64,000 nt of DNA from Paraburkholderia terricola (GTDB taxonomy: Bacteria > Pseudomonadota > Gammaproteobacteria > Burkholderiales > Burkholderiaceae), in assembly GCF_900142195.1 (NCBI RefSeq), contig NZ_FRAB01000018.1:1-64000 (forward strand), read 5' to 3'. Both the position numbers and the translations under genes were made by a program. The notes under the pieces were generated by a model that was not told where the DNA came from, made no database searches, and saw nothing but the letters and a program-made list of their open reading frames with translations. Numbering within the stretch: the first letter of the stretch is position 1; the number at the start of each line of letters is the position of its first letter. Shown piece after piece: positions 54,882 to 63,430 of this stretch.

Positions 54882-56635
54882 GCGGCAGCCTCCGTGCCGG
54901 GCGTTGCTTCGGTTGCATTCTGCGCGACGGCTTCATCGGCCCAACGCACGTCGAGCACGCGCACCGGCATGCCGTGCTGCGCGCAGTAGGCGAGCCAGCG
55001 AATCTGGTTGTCCTGCAAGCGGTCGCCGGGTCCCTTCACCTCGATCAGTTCATAGCGGCGCTCGGCGGGCCAGAAACGGATCAGATCCGGCAAACCGGAA
55101 CGATTACCGCGGATATCGCGCAACAGCCGCTCGAACCATAGCTTCAGATGCGCGGCCGGCAGACAGTCGAGCGCCAACGCGACGAGCTCCGGCGTGAGCA
55201 GCCCCCAGAACACGAACGGTGACTGCACGCCCGCCTTGCCATGCAGATGCCGCAGAATCGTTTCGCGATACGCACCGCTCTCCAGTTGCGCGAGACACGC
55301 CGCGAACCGGTCCGCGCGACGCGCATGAAAATCCGGCGCATGCAGGTCGGCCGGACCGCGCTGGAACGGATGAAAAAACGCGCCGGGCAACGCTGCGAAC
55401 ACCGGCTCCCAGCACAACAGGCCGAACAGCGAGTTGATCAGCGCGTTCTCGACGTAATGCACCGGCGCGGCGTCGGAAGTCAGATGATCGCGTGCGACGT
55501 ATTCGACCGCTTGCGCGGCCGCGGGCCTCGGTAGTACGAGCGTGCTGCGCTCGACCGGCCGCGCGGCCGGCACGCGGTCGACCCGCTCGCCGCGCTTGCG
55601 TTGCAAACGCGGCAGCATGCGCGCGACGCGCTGCGCTTCTTCGTCGCTTTCGGGCGCGGCGGCGGCATGCACGGCCAGCGCGAAGGCTTCGTCGAAGCGT
55701 TCGTTGCGCTCCAGCACGCGCATGCGCCGATGACGCGCACCAGGCCACGCGCAGACCTCATAAACGGCCAGCGCGGCGGGCCAGTTCTGCTCGCGCTCGC
55801 AATGCTGGCCGATGCGAAACAGCAGCTTCGCGCGACGCGTTTCCAGCCAGGGGTTCGAGGTTTCTACCGCGCTGACTGCGGCGACCAGTTCGTCGATCGC
55901 TTGCGGCGCCGTCTCGCCGATGAGCAGCCATTCGAGCGCTTCACGGCACGCATGCAGCGCCAGATAGGCGTCGACGTCCGCGCGTTGCTGGAAGGCTCGC
56001 GACGAAGGCGCGAACGCGACCTTCTCGTACTGGAACACGCCGAGATCGGCCAGCACGAACTCCGACCAGCTCTGTTGCAGATTGCCGAAAAACATCAGCC
56101 GCAGACGCTCGCAAAGCGGCGCAATGGCGACCTGCAGCACGCGGTCGGTCGTCTGGTCGTGCCACATCGACAGCGGTTGCGCCGTGCTCGCGTGTGCTTC
56201 GTCGTCTATGTTTTGGTGGAACGGTCGCAGCGCTTCCAGCAGATCCGCTTTGCGCAGGTTTTTCGCGCCGGGCACCCATGCGATGGCATCCGCGAAGATC
56301 AGCAGCAACTCGGGGCGCGTGGTGAGCGCAAACAGATCGTCGAGTGTGAGCGGCGGTTCGGTCTCGACCCAGCCGAGCGCCGCCAACGGCGCGGCCGCCT
56401 GCAACGGGCAGCCGATCTCTTCATAAGACAGCCGGCTCGCGCGGAAGAGCGTGCCCTTGCGCATCAGCATGCGCACCAGCAACGCGCGCGATGCTTGCGG
56501 CAAGGCGGCGAAAGCACGCAGGAATGCCTGCTCGTGCGCATCCAGCAGGTCGTCGTAGCGCTCTGCGAGCCACGCGAGCGCGCGCTCGAAGTTCAGCAGG
56601 TAGTAAGGGGGGTTTGAAGGGGCATCTGTTGCCAC
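54878..56635 (-). CDS. VRR-NUC domain nuclease, FAN1-like
   Basis: A 585-residue protein. The C-terminal VRR-NUC nuclease has the metal-binding PD at 516-517 and EVK at 532-534 (RYELIEVKGPGDRLQDNQIR). The N-terminal part is mostly helical, with a winged-helix-like region (LVRMLMRKGTLFRASRLSYE) and TPR-like helices, as in FAN1, which removes interstrand cross-links with a 5' flap nuclease. The GTG start is followed by TDAPSNPPYYLLNFERALAW. It is the first gene of a two-gene operon with the helicase. Confidence 0.9.
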   Translation of the reverse strand: MATDAPSNPPYYLLNFERALAWLAERYDDLLDAHEQAFLRAFAALPQASRALLVRMLMRKGTLFRASRLSYEEIGCPLQAAAPLAALGWVETEPPLTLDDLFALTTRPELLLIFADAIAWVPGAKNLRKADLLEALRPFHQNIDDEAHASTAQPLSMWHDQTTDRVLQVAIAPLCERLRLMFFGNLQQSWSEFVLADLGVFQYEKVAFAPSSRAFQQRADVDAYLALHACREALEWLLIGETAPQAIDELVAAVSAVETSNPWLETRRAKLLFRIGQHCEREQNWPAALAVYEVCAWPGARHRRMRVLERNERFDEAFALAVHAAAAPESDEEAQRVARMLPRLQRKRGERVDRVPAARPVERSTLVLPRPAAAQAVEYVARDHLTSDAAPVHYVENALINSLFGLLCWEPVFAALPGAFFHPFQRGPADLHAPDFHARRADRFAACLAQLESGAYRETILRHLHGKAGVQSPFVFWGLLTPELVALALDCLPAAHLKLWFERLLRDIRGNRSGLPDLIRFWPAERRYELIEVKGPGDRLQDNQIRWLAYCAQHGMPVRVLDVRWADEAVAQNATEATPGTEAAA

Positions 56636-56721
56636 GGGCTTTCACGGAACCTGTATGTTTATACAGTGATCATAGCAAAGTCCGTGGCGGGGTCATGCGG
56701 TTCAATGCACGATGTGTGTTG

Positions 56722-57672
56722 TCAAAGCGCCGCCAGAAGCTTGGTCGAGGCCTGCTTGAATACCGCGAATGCCTCTTCGAAAGTAGGCCGGACCGTTCCA
56801 TAGATTAGCGGCAGCAGCACATGCTGGTATTCGCGCTTCGTCTGCTCTTCTGTTTCCGCCGTGATCAGGCTCGCCGTCATGCATTGCTTCGGGTTCTCAA
56901 CGAACGACGCGTGCCGGTGAAACTCCCCGCGGTCGTATTCGACACAGTCCTTGAAGTGGGCAGCCGCCCGATCGACCAATTCAGCATTCGAGCAGACGAT
57001 GCAATGGACGTCGTAGATGTGGCGCACCAACGCCTGATCCCATTTCTCGCGTACGCCAGCGCGGTGTTCCGCGTGACGCCGCAAAAACGACAGGACTTTC
57101 TCCGCAAGCGTTTCTTCAACGGCGACACACGACATCTCGGTTGGCTCGCCCTCACGATTCGCCCAACGGTCTACCCGAGAGGTTTGCGCACGACGGCGAA
57201 GCTCGGCGTGCGCACTGTCAATTCAAAGACTCAAATGAGGCCGCAAGCTGGTGTGCGTGGCATAGCGTGACTTGTAGTGCCAGCCCGACGCGAAGTAACG
57301 GCTCCCGTTCAGTGCACGCTGTTCTTCTTTGATTGCGCCAAAGCCCATGGCCGTCATCGCCTTGATGACGGCGTCTTTCAGTTGGCTGAGATGGGTTCGC
57401 ACACCACTTTGCGAAAGCCCGTGGTCGCCCCGGGGGATGACCTTCAAGTCGACGTCCTCGGACATTCGCTCGATCAGGCCGTGGGCTTTCGACAGACTCG
57501 TTCCGCCGCAAAACACAAACTGAATGTGCGGATGCCGCAGTCTCGCCAACGCGTGCAACGCGTCGGTGACATGGATGTCTTTCTCGAGAATAAACGCGGA
57601 GAGATTTCCGGCGAGTCCCTCCGCCGTAATGGAATCAATAAGCTCTTTCTGTTCTTCTGAGATTATTTTCAT
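56722..57672 (-). pseudogene. abiEii: AbiEii/AbiGii-type toxin (nucleotidyltransferase), broken
   Basis: Two frames together give the toxin. The first 149 residues carry the intact nucleotidyltransferase motif FVFCGGTSLSKAHGLIERMS and EDVDLKV. The frame ends at 57223 just after TSLRPHLSL. Similarity then continues in another frame (ELTVRTPSFAVVRKPLG, an in-frame TAG near 57165, TVGRIVRASQP), and in a third frame from about 57135 (VAVEETLAEKVLSFLRRHAE) to the stop at 56722. At least two frameshifts and one stop make it a pseudogene unless sequencing errors are present. AbiEii toxins transfer nucleotides and stop growth; here the active-site half may still be made. Confidence 0.8.
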
Positions 57673-58060
57673 ATTGAACAGTTTTCTTGCCGAAACCCAG
57701 TTTCCGCACGATGCGGCGATTGCCGGTATTGACCACGGTTGCCGCGGGCAGTTGGGTCGTTTTTCCCGCGTTGTACAACTCGACCTGCTTGCTCGGATAA
57801 ACCTTTACGCCCAGCCTGCCGAGAGCCTCTTCAGCCAGAACTTCAACCGGCTGAACCGGAATCGGCTCGCCGGAGAGAACACTGCGCTTGGCTTTTGCAT
57901 ACACGCCGACGCCGAGCTTAACGATGACCCCGTTCTCGATCAGACTGCGCAGCGCCCGGCCGAGCTGCGCCTCGCTGCCGAGACGTGCGAAGTCGGTCCG
58001 CAGGAACACGTCGGACGCTCGCTTGGCAATCGCTATCTTCAGCCGGCCTTCGAGATACAT
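57635..58060 (-). CDS. abiEi: AbiEi-type antitoxin (DUF6088-like)
   Basis: A 141-residue protein. The N-terminal winged helix-turn-helix segment (KRASDVFLRTDFARLGSEAQ, LGRALRSLIENGVIVKLGVG, VYAKAKR) is followed by a C-terminal domain (LGRLGVKVYPSKQVELYNAG, VVNTGNRRIVRKLGFGKKTV) typical of the DUF6088/AbiEi antitoxins, which repress their own promoter and counter the toxin. The frame is intact and overlaps the toxin start by 38 bases. Host GC is slightly lower here than around it. Confidence 0.82.
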   Translation of the reverse strand: MYLEGRLKIAIAKRASDVFLRTDFARLGSEAQLGRALRSLIENGVIVKLGVGVYAKAKRSVLSGEPIPVQPVEVLAEEALGRLGVKVYPSKQVELYNAGKTTQLPAATVVNTGNRRIVRKLGFGKKTVQYENNLRRTERAY

Positions 58061-58108
58061 GGCAAACTCCGCTCATCGTGTTCGGCTTAAAACACCCGCA
58101 ACCGCTTG

Positions 58109-58114
58109 ATTATA
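58109..58114 (-). promoter_or_regulatory. -10 box of the abiE promoter
   Basis: The minus strand has a perfect TATAAT about 48 bases before the antitoxin start, within an A/T-rich stretch (GGATTTTTTATTTG). No good -35 box is found at the standard 17-base distance, which suggests a factor-assisted or extended promoter. Confidence 0.5.
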
Positions 58115-58202
58115 AACAAATAAAAAATCCAATACCGCTCACCTGGTAAGTGTAACACGTCGTCACGGAGAGACCGTATGGGCGTGGGAGCCGAGCCGTC
58201 CG

Positions 58203-58799
58203 CTAACCCTTTCGCGGCTCCGCCACCCACACCACCGTCAACGACCGCACACCCTGCGCGCCCCGAATCAGCACGCCCTCGATATCCGCCGTTGCCGAGG
58301 GACCAGTAACCAGCGCCGCATACCGCGCCTCGCGAAAGTCGTCGCGCCGATACACGTCCTGCAAACCGTCGAGCAATTGCGCCGGATCCAGCAGCACCAC
58401 GAGATGCTGAACGATGTACCCCAGCGCGTTGACCACGTACTCACTTTCGCTCAACCACACCGATCCGGTCTCGGCGACGCCGAAGCGCGCCCGCACCACG
58501 CCGACGTCGATGTCTTGCAGCGAGGCCGGCTCCGTGTCGGCCGTCAGGTCACGCGTGCCGGGCACTTCCGGCGTCGCGGATGCCACGGACGTGGCATCGC
58601 CAAACCGCTCGCGGATCAACGCAAGCACGTCGCCGGCAGCGGCCGCCTCGACGCAGTGACCGCCCATCGCCTGCAACGCCGCGGCGAAACGCGCGCGCAA
58701 ATCACCGCCTGCCGCGCTGAACAACGGCACCTCGGGCCGCGGCCGCGCGCTCGGCTGCGCCTGCCGCACCTTCGCCAGAAAAGCCTCACGCGTTGCCAT
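58203..58799 (-). CDS. lutC: Lactate utilisation protein C (LUD domain)
   Basis: A 198-residue LUD-domain protein, the third part of the LutABC L-lactate oxidase system. It begins MATREAFLAKVRQAQPSARP, with VGVVRARFGVAETGSVWLSE and SEYVVNALGYIVQHLVVLLD as the conserved core. The ATG at 58799 is used because GGAGG lies six bases upstream; the gene overlaps the lutB end by 14 bases. Confidence 0.9.
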   Translation of the reverse strand: MATREAFLAKVRQAQPSARPRPEVPLFSAAGGDLRARFAAALQAMGGHCVEAAAAGDVLALIRERFGDATSVASATPEVPGTRDLTADTEPASLQDIDVGVVRARFGVAETGSVWLSESEYVVNALGYIVQHLVVLLDPAQLLDGLQDVYRRDDFREARYAALVTGPSATADIEGVLIRGAQGVRSLTVVWVAEPRKG

Positions 58800-60177
58800 C
58801 GCCGCCTCCACGATTTTTCTTGTACCAGGCGTGGAAGGTCAGCTTCGGCGCCTCGGGCAACTCGCGTTGCTTGCCCCAGATATTGAGCGGGTTATACAGC
58901 ACGAAATTCGGCAGCCGCCGCAATGCGCTGCCCATCGACGACACCGTCGCGCGATACAAGGTCGGGCTCGCCAGCAGCCGCCCCGCCATCTTCAACACTT
59001 CCTGCTTCACGAACGGCACTTCGTGACGCTCGGCGATCACCGCCCGCCATTTGTAGATCTGCTCGTGAATATTGATTTTCACCGGACACACGTTCGTGCA
59101 GCTGCCATTGAGCGTCGATGCGAACGGCAACGCGCTATAGCGCTTCAGATCGAAGGTCGGATTGATGATCGCGCCGATTGGCCCGGAATACGTACCGCCA
59201 TACGACAAGCCGCCGCTGCGCCGGTACACCGGGCATGTGTTCATGCACGCGCCGCAGCGAATGCACTTGAGCGAGTACCAGAAGTCTTCCATGGCGAGCC
59301 GCTCGGAGCGGCCGTGGTCGACCAGGATGAAATGCATTTCGGTGCCCGGACGCGGCGCACGAAAATGCGAGGTGTACTGCGTGATCGGCGAGCCGAGCGC
59401 GCTGCGCGAGAGCATGCGGACGAAGACGCCGAGATCCGACACCTTCGGAATCAGCTTCTCGATGCCGATCGACGCGATATGCAACGGCGGCACGTTCGCG
59501 GACAGATCCGCGTTGCCCTCGTTCGTGCACACGACGACCGTGCCCGTCTCCGCCACCGCGAAATTGCAGCCGGTCATGCCGGCCGTTTTCTCGCGCACGA
59601 AGTACGGCCGCGTATTCATGCGCTGGCTTTCCGCGAGATAGTGAATGTCGCTATTGCCCGGATCGGTGCCGATGGTGCGGCCGAACAGTTCGGCCACATC
59701 GGCGCGCAGTTTATGGACCGCCGGCACCACCATATGGCTCGGGTCCTGATGATCGAGCTGCTGGATGCGTTCGCCGAGATCGGTCTCCATCACCGTGATG
59801 CCGCGCGGTTCGAGATATTCGCGCATCTTGCATTCGTCGGTGAGCATCGACTTGCTTTTGACGAGCGTGGTCATGCCGCGCTCCGACATGATCTGGTGCA
59901 CCAGCGCGTTGTGCTCTTCCGCTGTCGCGGCCCAATGCACTACCACGCCATTGGCCTCGGCTGCCGCGGCAAACTGTTCGAGGTAATCGGACAGATGCGA
60001 GAGCGTGTGTTCCTTGATGCCCGACGCGAGTTCGCGCAGCGTCTCCCATTCGGCGATACCGTGCGCCTGCGCATCGCGCTTCTCGCGCAAATCCCACAGA
60101 CGCTTGTCGTGAAACGCGACGTGCTCCGTCTTCTTGATGAACGCGCCAGCGGCTTTCGCGTGATCGATCCGGCTCAT
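58786..60177 (-). CDS. lutB: Lactate utilisation iron-sulphur protein B
   Basis: A 463-residue LutB. The N-terminal LUD domain contains NFAVAETGTVVVCTNEGNAD. Two cysteine clusters follow: CIRCGACMNTCPVYR and CTNVCPVK, for 4Fe-4S centres. The LutABC complex oxidises L-lactate to pyruvate. The ATG at 60177 overlaps the lutA stop (ATGA). Confidence 0.94.
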   Translation of the reverse strand: MSRIDHAKAAGAFIKKTEHVAFHDKRLWDLREKRDAQAHGIAEWETLRELASGIKEHTLSHLSDYLEQFAAAAEANGVVVHWAATAEEHNALVHQIMSERGMTTLVKSKSMLTDECKMREYLEPRGITVMETDLGERIQQLDHQDPSHMVVPAVHKLRADVAELFGRTIGTDPGNSDIHYLAESQRMNTRPYFVREKTAGMTGCNFAVAETGTVVVCTNEGNADLSANVPPLHIASIGIEKLIPKVSDLGVFVRMLSRSALGSPITQYTSHFRAPRPGTEMHFILVDHGRSERLAMEDFWYSLKCIRCGACMNTCPVYRRSGGLSYGGTYSGPIGAIINPTFDLKRYSALPFASTLNGSCTNVCPVKINIHEQIYKWRAVIAERHEVPFVKQEVLKMAGRLLASPTLYRATVSSMGSALRRLPNFVLYNPLNIWGKQRELPEAPKLTFHAWYKKNRGGGDGNA

Positions 60178-60917
60178 GCGCGCGCTCCGTTGAGCACCTG
60201 CGCGATGTGGATGAAGCGCGCGTCGGCTTTCATGCGTTCCGCACAGCCTTGCTGATGCATCAGGCACGACATGTCGCCGGACACGATGTATTCGGCGCCC
60301 GCATTCAGATGATCGCGAACCTTGTCCTGCCCCATGCGCACCGATACCGGCTCCTCGGTCACCGAGAACGTGCCGCCGAAGCCGCAGCATTCGTCGGGCC
60401 GCGCGAGCTTGACGAATTCGATGCCCTTCACGCCTTCGAGCAAGGTGCGCGGCTTCGAGAACGGCGTGCACGCCACTTCCGAGACCGACGCTTCCTTCAG
60501 ATGCCGCAACGCGCTGCAACTGTTGTGCAGACCCACGCGATGCGGAAACTCGGCCCACGGAAATTCGCGCGCGCCGACCACGTCGTGCAGAAACTCGACG
60601 AGTTCGTAGGCGCCGGCGCGGACCTTTTTGACTTCGTCGGTCTGTTCGAGCGCGGTGAGATGCTCGCGCACGTGATGGATGCAGCTTGCCGACGGCCCGA
60701 CGATATAGTCGTAGCCGGCGAAGTTGCGCACGAACACCCGCTCGGCGCCGGCTGCCTCGGCGTGCGCGCCGCTGTTCGCCATCGGCTGGCCGCAGCAGGT
60801 TTGCTCCTGCGGATAATCGACCTCGATGCCGAAGCGTTCGAGCAATTCGAGCGTGGCGATCCCCACCTCGGGATAGAACGCGTCGATGAAACACGGGATA
60901 AACAGCGCGACTTTCAT
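60174..60917 (-). CDS. lutA: Lactate utilisation protein A (CCG-domain)
   Basis: A 247-residue LutA with two cysteine-rich CCG domains: TCCGQPMANSG near residue 40 and ECCGFGGTFSV near residue 180. The start MKVALFIPCFIDAFYPEVGI matches family members. It is the first gene of lutABC; the promoter and operator lie just upstream and the GntR regulator gene follows on the same strand. Confidence 0.94.
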   Translation of the reverse strand: MKVALFIPCFIDAFYPEVGIATLELLERFGIEVDYPQEQTCCGQPMANSGAHAEAAGAERVFVRNFAGYDYIVGPSASCIHHVREHLTALEQTDEVKKVRAGAYELVEFLHDVVGAREFPWAEFPHRVGLHNSCSALRHLKEASVSEVACTPFSKPRTLLEGVKGIEFVKLARPDECCGFGGTFSVTEEPVSVRMGQDKVRDHLNAGAEYIVSGDMSCLMHQQGCAERMKADARFIHIAQVLNGARA

Positions 60918-60986
60918 AAGTTCATTGGGGAGATAAACAGCCGCCCTGTCCGGTTCCGCATCGCCCGGCAGCAAGACTGGTAATGT

Positions 60987-60997
60987 TGGTCTGACCA
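60987..60997. promoter_or_regulatory. FadR/GntR-type operator of lutABC
   Basis: TGGTCTGACCA is a perfect palindrome of the TGGT-N3-ACCA type bound by FadR-family regulators. It lies directly at the predicted transcription start of the lutABC promoter, so binding of the GntR protein would block RNA polymerase. Confidence 0.75.
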
Positions 60998-61000
60998 CGA

Positions 61001-61029
61001 ACTATAGGGAAGTCCCCGCGAGGCGTCAA
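61001..61029 (-). promoter_or_regulatory. lutABC promoter
   Basis: The minus strand has TTGACG (61024-61029) and TATAGT (61001-61006) spaced exactly 17 bases apart, a near-consensus sigma-70 promoter reading towards lutA. The operator palindrome begins four bases downstream of the -10 box. Confidence 0.8.
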
Positions 61030-61120
61030 TCTGAAATCGGGCTGGAGAAGATTGAAGGCGAAGCGCCGCAACCGCTCACCTGTCGATGAAGGCCGCCGGG
61101 GCGCGGCCAGGCACGGCGGG

Positions 61121-61867
61121 TCAGGAAACCACGCTCGACGAAGACTTCGCGGCGTCTTCCTTATACATCTCGCGCACATACGCCAGATGACGCTCGGTGG
61201 CCTTGCGCGCCTTTTGCGGGTCGCGGGCCATGACGGCGTCGTAGATGGCCTGGTGCTGGCTCATCAACTGTTTCTCCATCGCGTCGTCGTAATCGATCAG
61301 CCGATGGTATTGGCGCATGCCTTCGCGAATCAGCGTATGGATGCCGTGCATCACGTGCGCGAGCGCGATGTTATGGGTGGAGTCGGCGATCGCGAGATGG
61401 AACGCGGCGTCCAGTTCCGCCAGATTCACGCGGTCGCGCGACAGCGAGCCGGCCTTCAACGCCTCGAATGCACGGGTGATTTTTTTCAGGTCGGCGGCGC
61501 TGGCGCGCTCGGCGGCATACGCCGTCGAAATCGATTCGAGCCCCTGGCGCAACTCCAGAATATCGGCGCTGGTGCGCGGGTTTTGCAGCAACAGTTCGGC
61601 GAGCGGCTTGGAGATGATCGGCGCGGTGACGTCGACCACCGTGAAGCCGCCCCGCCCCGACGTTTCGATATAACCGTCCGCCTCCAGCCTGATCAGCGCC
61701 TCGCGCAACGAAGGCCGCGACACGCCGAGTTGCGTGGCCAGATCGCGTTCGGCCGGCAGGCGGTCGCCGGGCATCAGCGAGCCGTCCGAGATCAGTTGCT
61801 TGATCTGGTCGGACACGACGTCGGAGAGTCGTTTGCGCGTGAAGGACTGGATCGGGGCGAAGGGCAT
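61121..61867 (-). CDS. FadR-subfamily GntR regulator of the lut operon
   Basis: A 248-residue regulator. The winged helix is LSDVVSDQIKQLISDGSLMP with GDRLPAERDLATQLGVSRPS and LREALIRLEADGYIETSGRG, and the C-terminal FCD domain has ELDAAFHLAIADSTHNIALA with the metal-binding His pattern. It is LldR/LutR-like and sits just upstream of lutABC on the same strand, with a matching operator between them. The ATG at 61867 is used. Confidence 0.9.
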   Translation of the reverse strand: MPFAPIQSFTRKRLSDVVSDQIKQLISDGSLMPGDRLPAERDLATQLGVSRPSLREALIRLEADGYIETSGRGGFTVVDVTAPIISKPLAELLLQNPRTSADILELRQGLESISTAYAAERASAADLKKITRAFEALKAGSLSRDRVNLAELDAAFHLAIADSTHNIALAHVMHGIHTLIREGMRQYHRLIDYDDAMEKQLMSQHQAIYDAVMARDPQKARKATERHLAYVREMYKEDAAKSSSSVVS

Positions 61868-62090
61868 GGGCAGCGTTTGGCGAAGCCGGTTATCAAAGCA
61901 CAACGAGGTGGAAAACAGCAGCCTGGGACGCGGCATGGATGAAGCGCGTGAACGTGCCGTCGAGAGTCGGTGCCGTCCAGGGACGCGTCAATTATAGCGG
62001 TCAACGGCCCGCGGCGAAGCTCGCCGATGAGCCCGGCAGCGCGGATAAAAACAGCCGCCGCCCGCTTCCATCCGCGGTCGAATGAAACGC

Positions 62091-63269
62091 TTACGCGCGA
62101 TTCAACCCCACGACGAACGCCTCGATCCGCTCGCATGCGTCGATGAGCTGCGCCTCGTCGACCACGAAGCCCAAGCGCACGAAGCCATTCGCGGTCTCGC
62201 CGAAAGCGCTCGCGTCGAGCAGCGACACGCCTTGCGCGCGAAATAGCCGCCACGTGAAATCAACCGTATCGAGGCCGGTGCCGCTGACGTCGACCATCAT
62301 AAACATGCCGGCTTCCGGCAGCAGGCAACGCAAGCCCGGCACGCGGCGCAGTCGCTCGAACACCACATCGCGCCTGCGCCGGTAAATGTCGCGCATCTCG
62401 GCGGCAATGTGCGCCTTGTTCCGCACGGCCGTCAGCGCGGCTTCCTGGATGAAGCCCGGCAAGCCATACAGCATCGCGAGCGCCAGCCGCCCCATGTGCT
62501 CGATCAGCACCGCCGGTCCGATTGCCCAGCCGACGCGCCAGCCCGCCATCGCATGCGATTTCGACAGACTGCCGAGCGTCACCGTGCGCTCCGCCATGCC
62601 GGGCAGCGCGGCGATGCTCACATGCTCGCGCTCGAACGTAAGATCGGCGTAGACCTCGTCCGACAGCACCCACAGATCATGCTCGCAGGCGAGCCGCGCG
62701 ATGCGTTCGAGATCGGCGCGCTGCATCACCACGCCGGTGGGATTGCAGGGCGTCGCGAAGAAAATCGCCTTGGTGCGCGGCGTGACGGCTGCTTCGAGCG
62801 CGTCACAGTCGACATGAAACGCTCGCGCGGCATCGACCGGCACCGGCACCAGCGTCGCGCCCGCGACGCGCACGCAAGCCTCATAGGTGAGATACATCGG
62901 CTCGGGGACGATCACTTCATCGCCCGCTTCCAGCAGACACAGCGACGCGGCGAACACGCCGTTCTGCGCGCCCGCCGTGAGAATCACGTTGGCGGCGCTG
63001 ACCTCGCAACCGGTCATGCGCGCGTGTTCCGCGGCAATCGCCGCGCGCACCGGCTCGCGGCCCGACACCGCGCTGTAATGCGTGTCGCCCTCGCGCAAGG
63101 CCTCGACCGCGCGCTCGACGATCGGCGCGGGCGTGGGGAAGTCGGGGTCGCCCACGCTCAGCACGATGACGTCCTCGCCCCGCGCGAGCGCTTCCCACGC
63201 GGCGCGATGGATTTCCCACGCGGACGTGCGCCTGCCTTGCAAACGCTCGACCAGATTCGAGTACTTCAT
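62091..63269 (-). CDS. PLP-dependent class I/II aminotransferase
   Basis: A 392-residue aminotransferase. Conserved parts are LSVGDPDFPTPAPIVERAVE, ILTAGAQNGVFAASLCLLEA, FATPCNPTGVVMQRADLERI, DEVYADL and SLSKSHAMAGWRVGWAIGPA with the PLP lysine. It resembles the broad AspC/PatA-like subgroup and the substrate is not clear. An in-frame ATG at 63278 is an alternative start. It lies between the GntR gene and rpoN, on the same strand; the rpoN terminator separates it from rpoN. Confidence 0.88.
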   Translation of the reverse strand: MKYSNLVERLQGRRTSAWEIHRAAWEALARGEDVIVLSVGDPDFPTPAPIVERAVEALREGDTHYSAVSGREPVRAAIAAEHARMTGCEVSAANVILTAGAQNGVFAASLCLLEAGDEVIVPEPMYLTYEACVRVAGATLVPVPVDAARAFHVDCDALEAAVTPRTKAIFFATPCNPTGVVMQRADLERIARLACEHDLWVLSDEVYADLTFEREHVSIAALPGMAERTVTLGSLSKSHAMAGWRVGWAIGPAVLIEHMGRLALAMLYGLPGFIQEAALTAVRNKAHIAAEMRDIYRRRRDVVFERLRRVPGLRCLLPEAGMFMMVDVSGTGLDTVDFTWRLFRAQGVSLLDASAFGETANGFVRLGFVVDEAQLIDACERIEAFVVGLNRA

Positions 63270-63356
63270 GGCGCTCATCCCGTTCAACCGAAGCCGCCAA
63301 TGTAATGGGGCGGGTGCCAAACGTCCAGCGACGATGGAGCAACCCCGCGCAAGGAC

Positions 63357-63392
63357 GAAAAAAAGCCACGCGATCAATCAGCCTCGCGTGGC
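63357..63392 (-). terminator. Intrinsic terminator after rpoN
   Basis: On the minus strand GCCACGCGA and TCGCGTGGC form a perfect 9-bp stem across a ten-base loop and are followed by TTTTTTT. It lies about 40 bases after the rpoN stop. Confidence 0.92.
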
Positions 63393-63430
63393 CCTTCAGC
63401 GCGGCCCCGTTTGCACGGGGCGAGGTGCGC

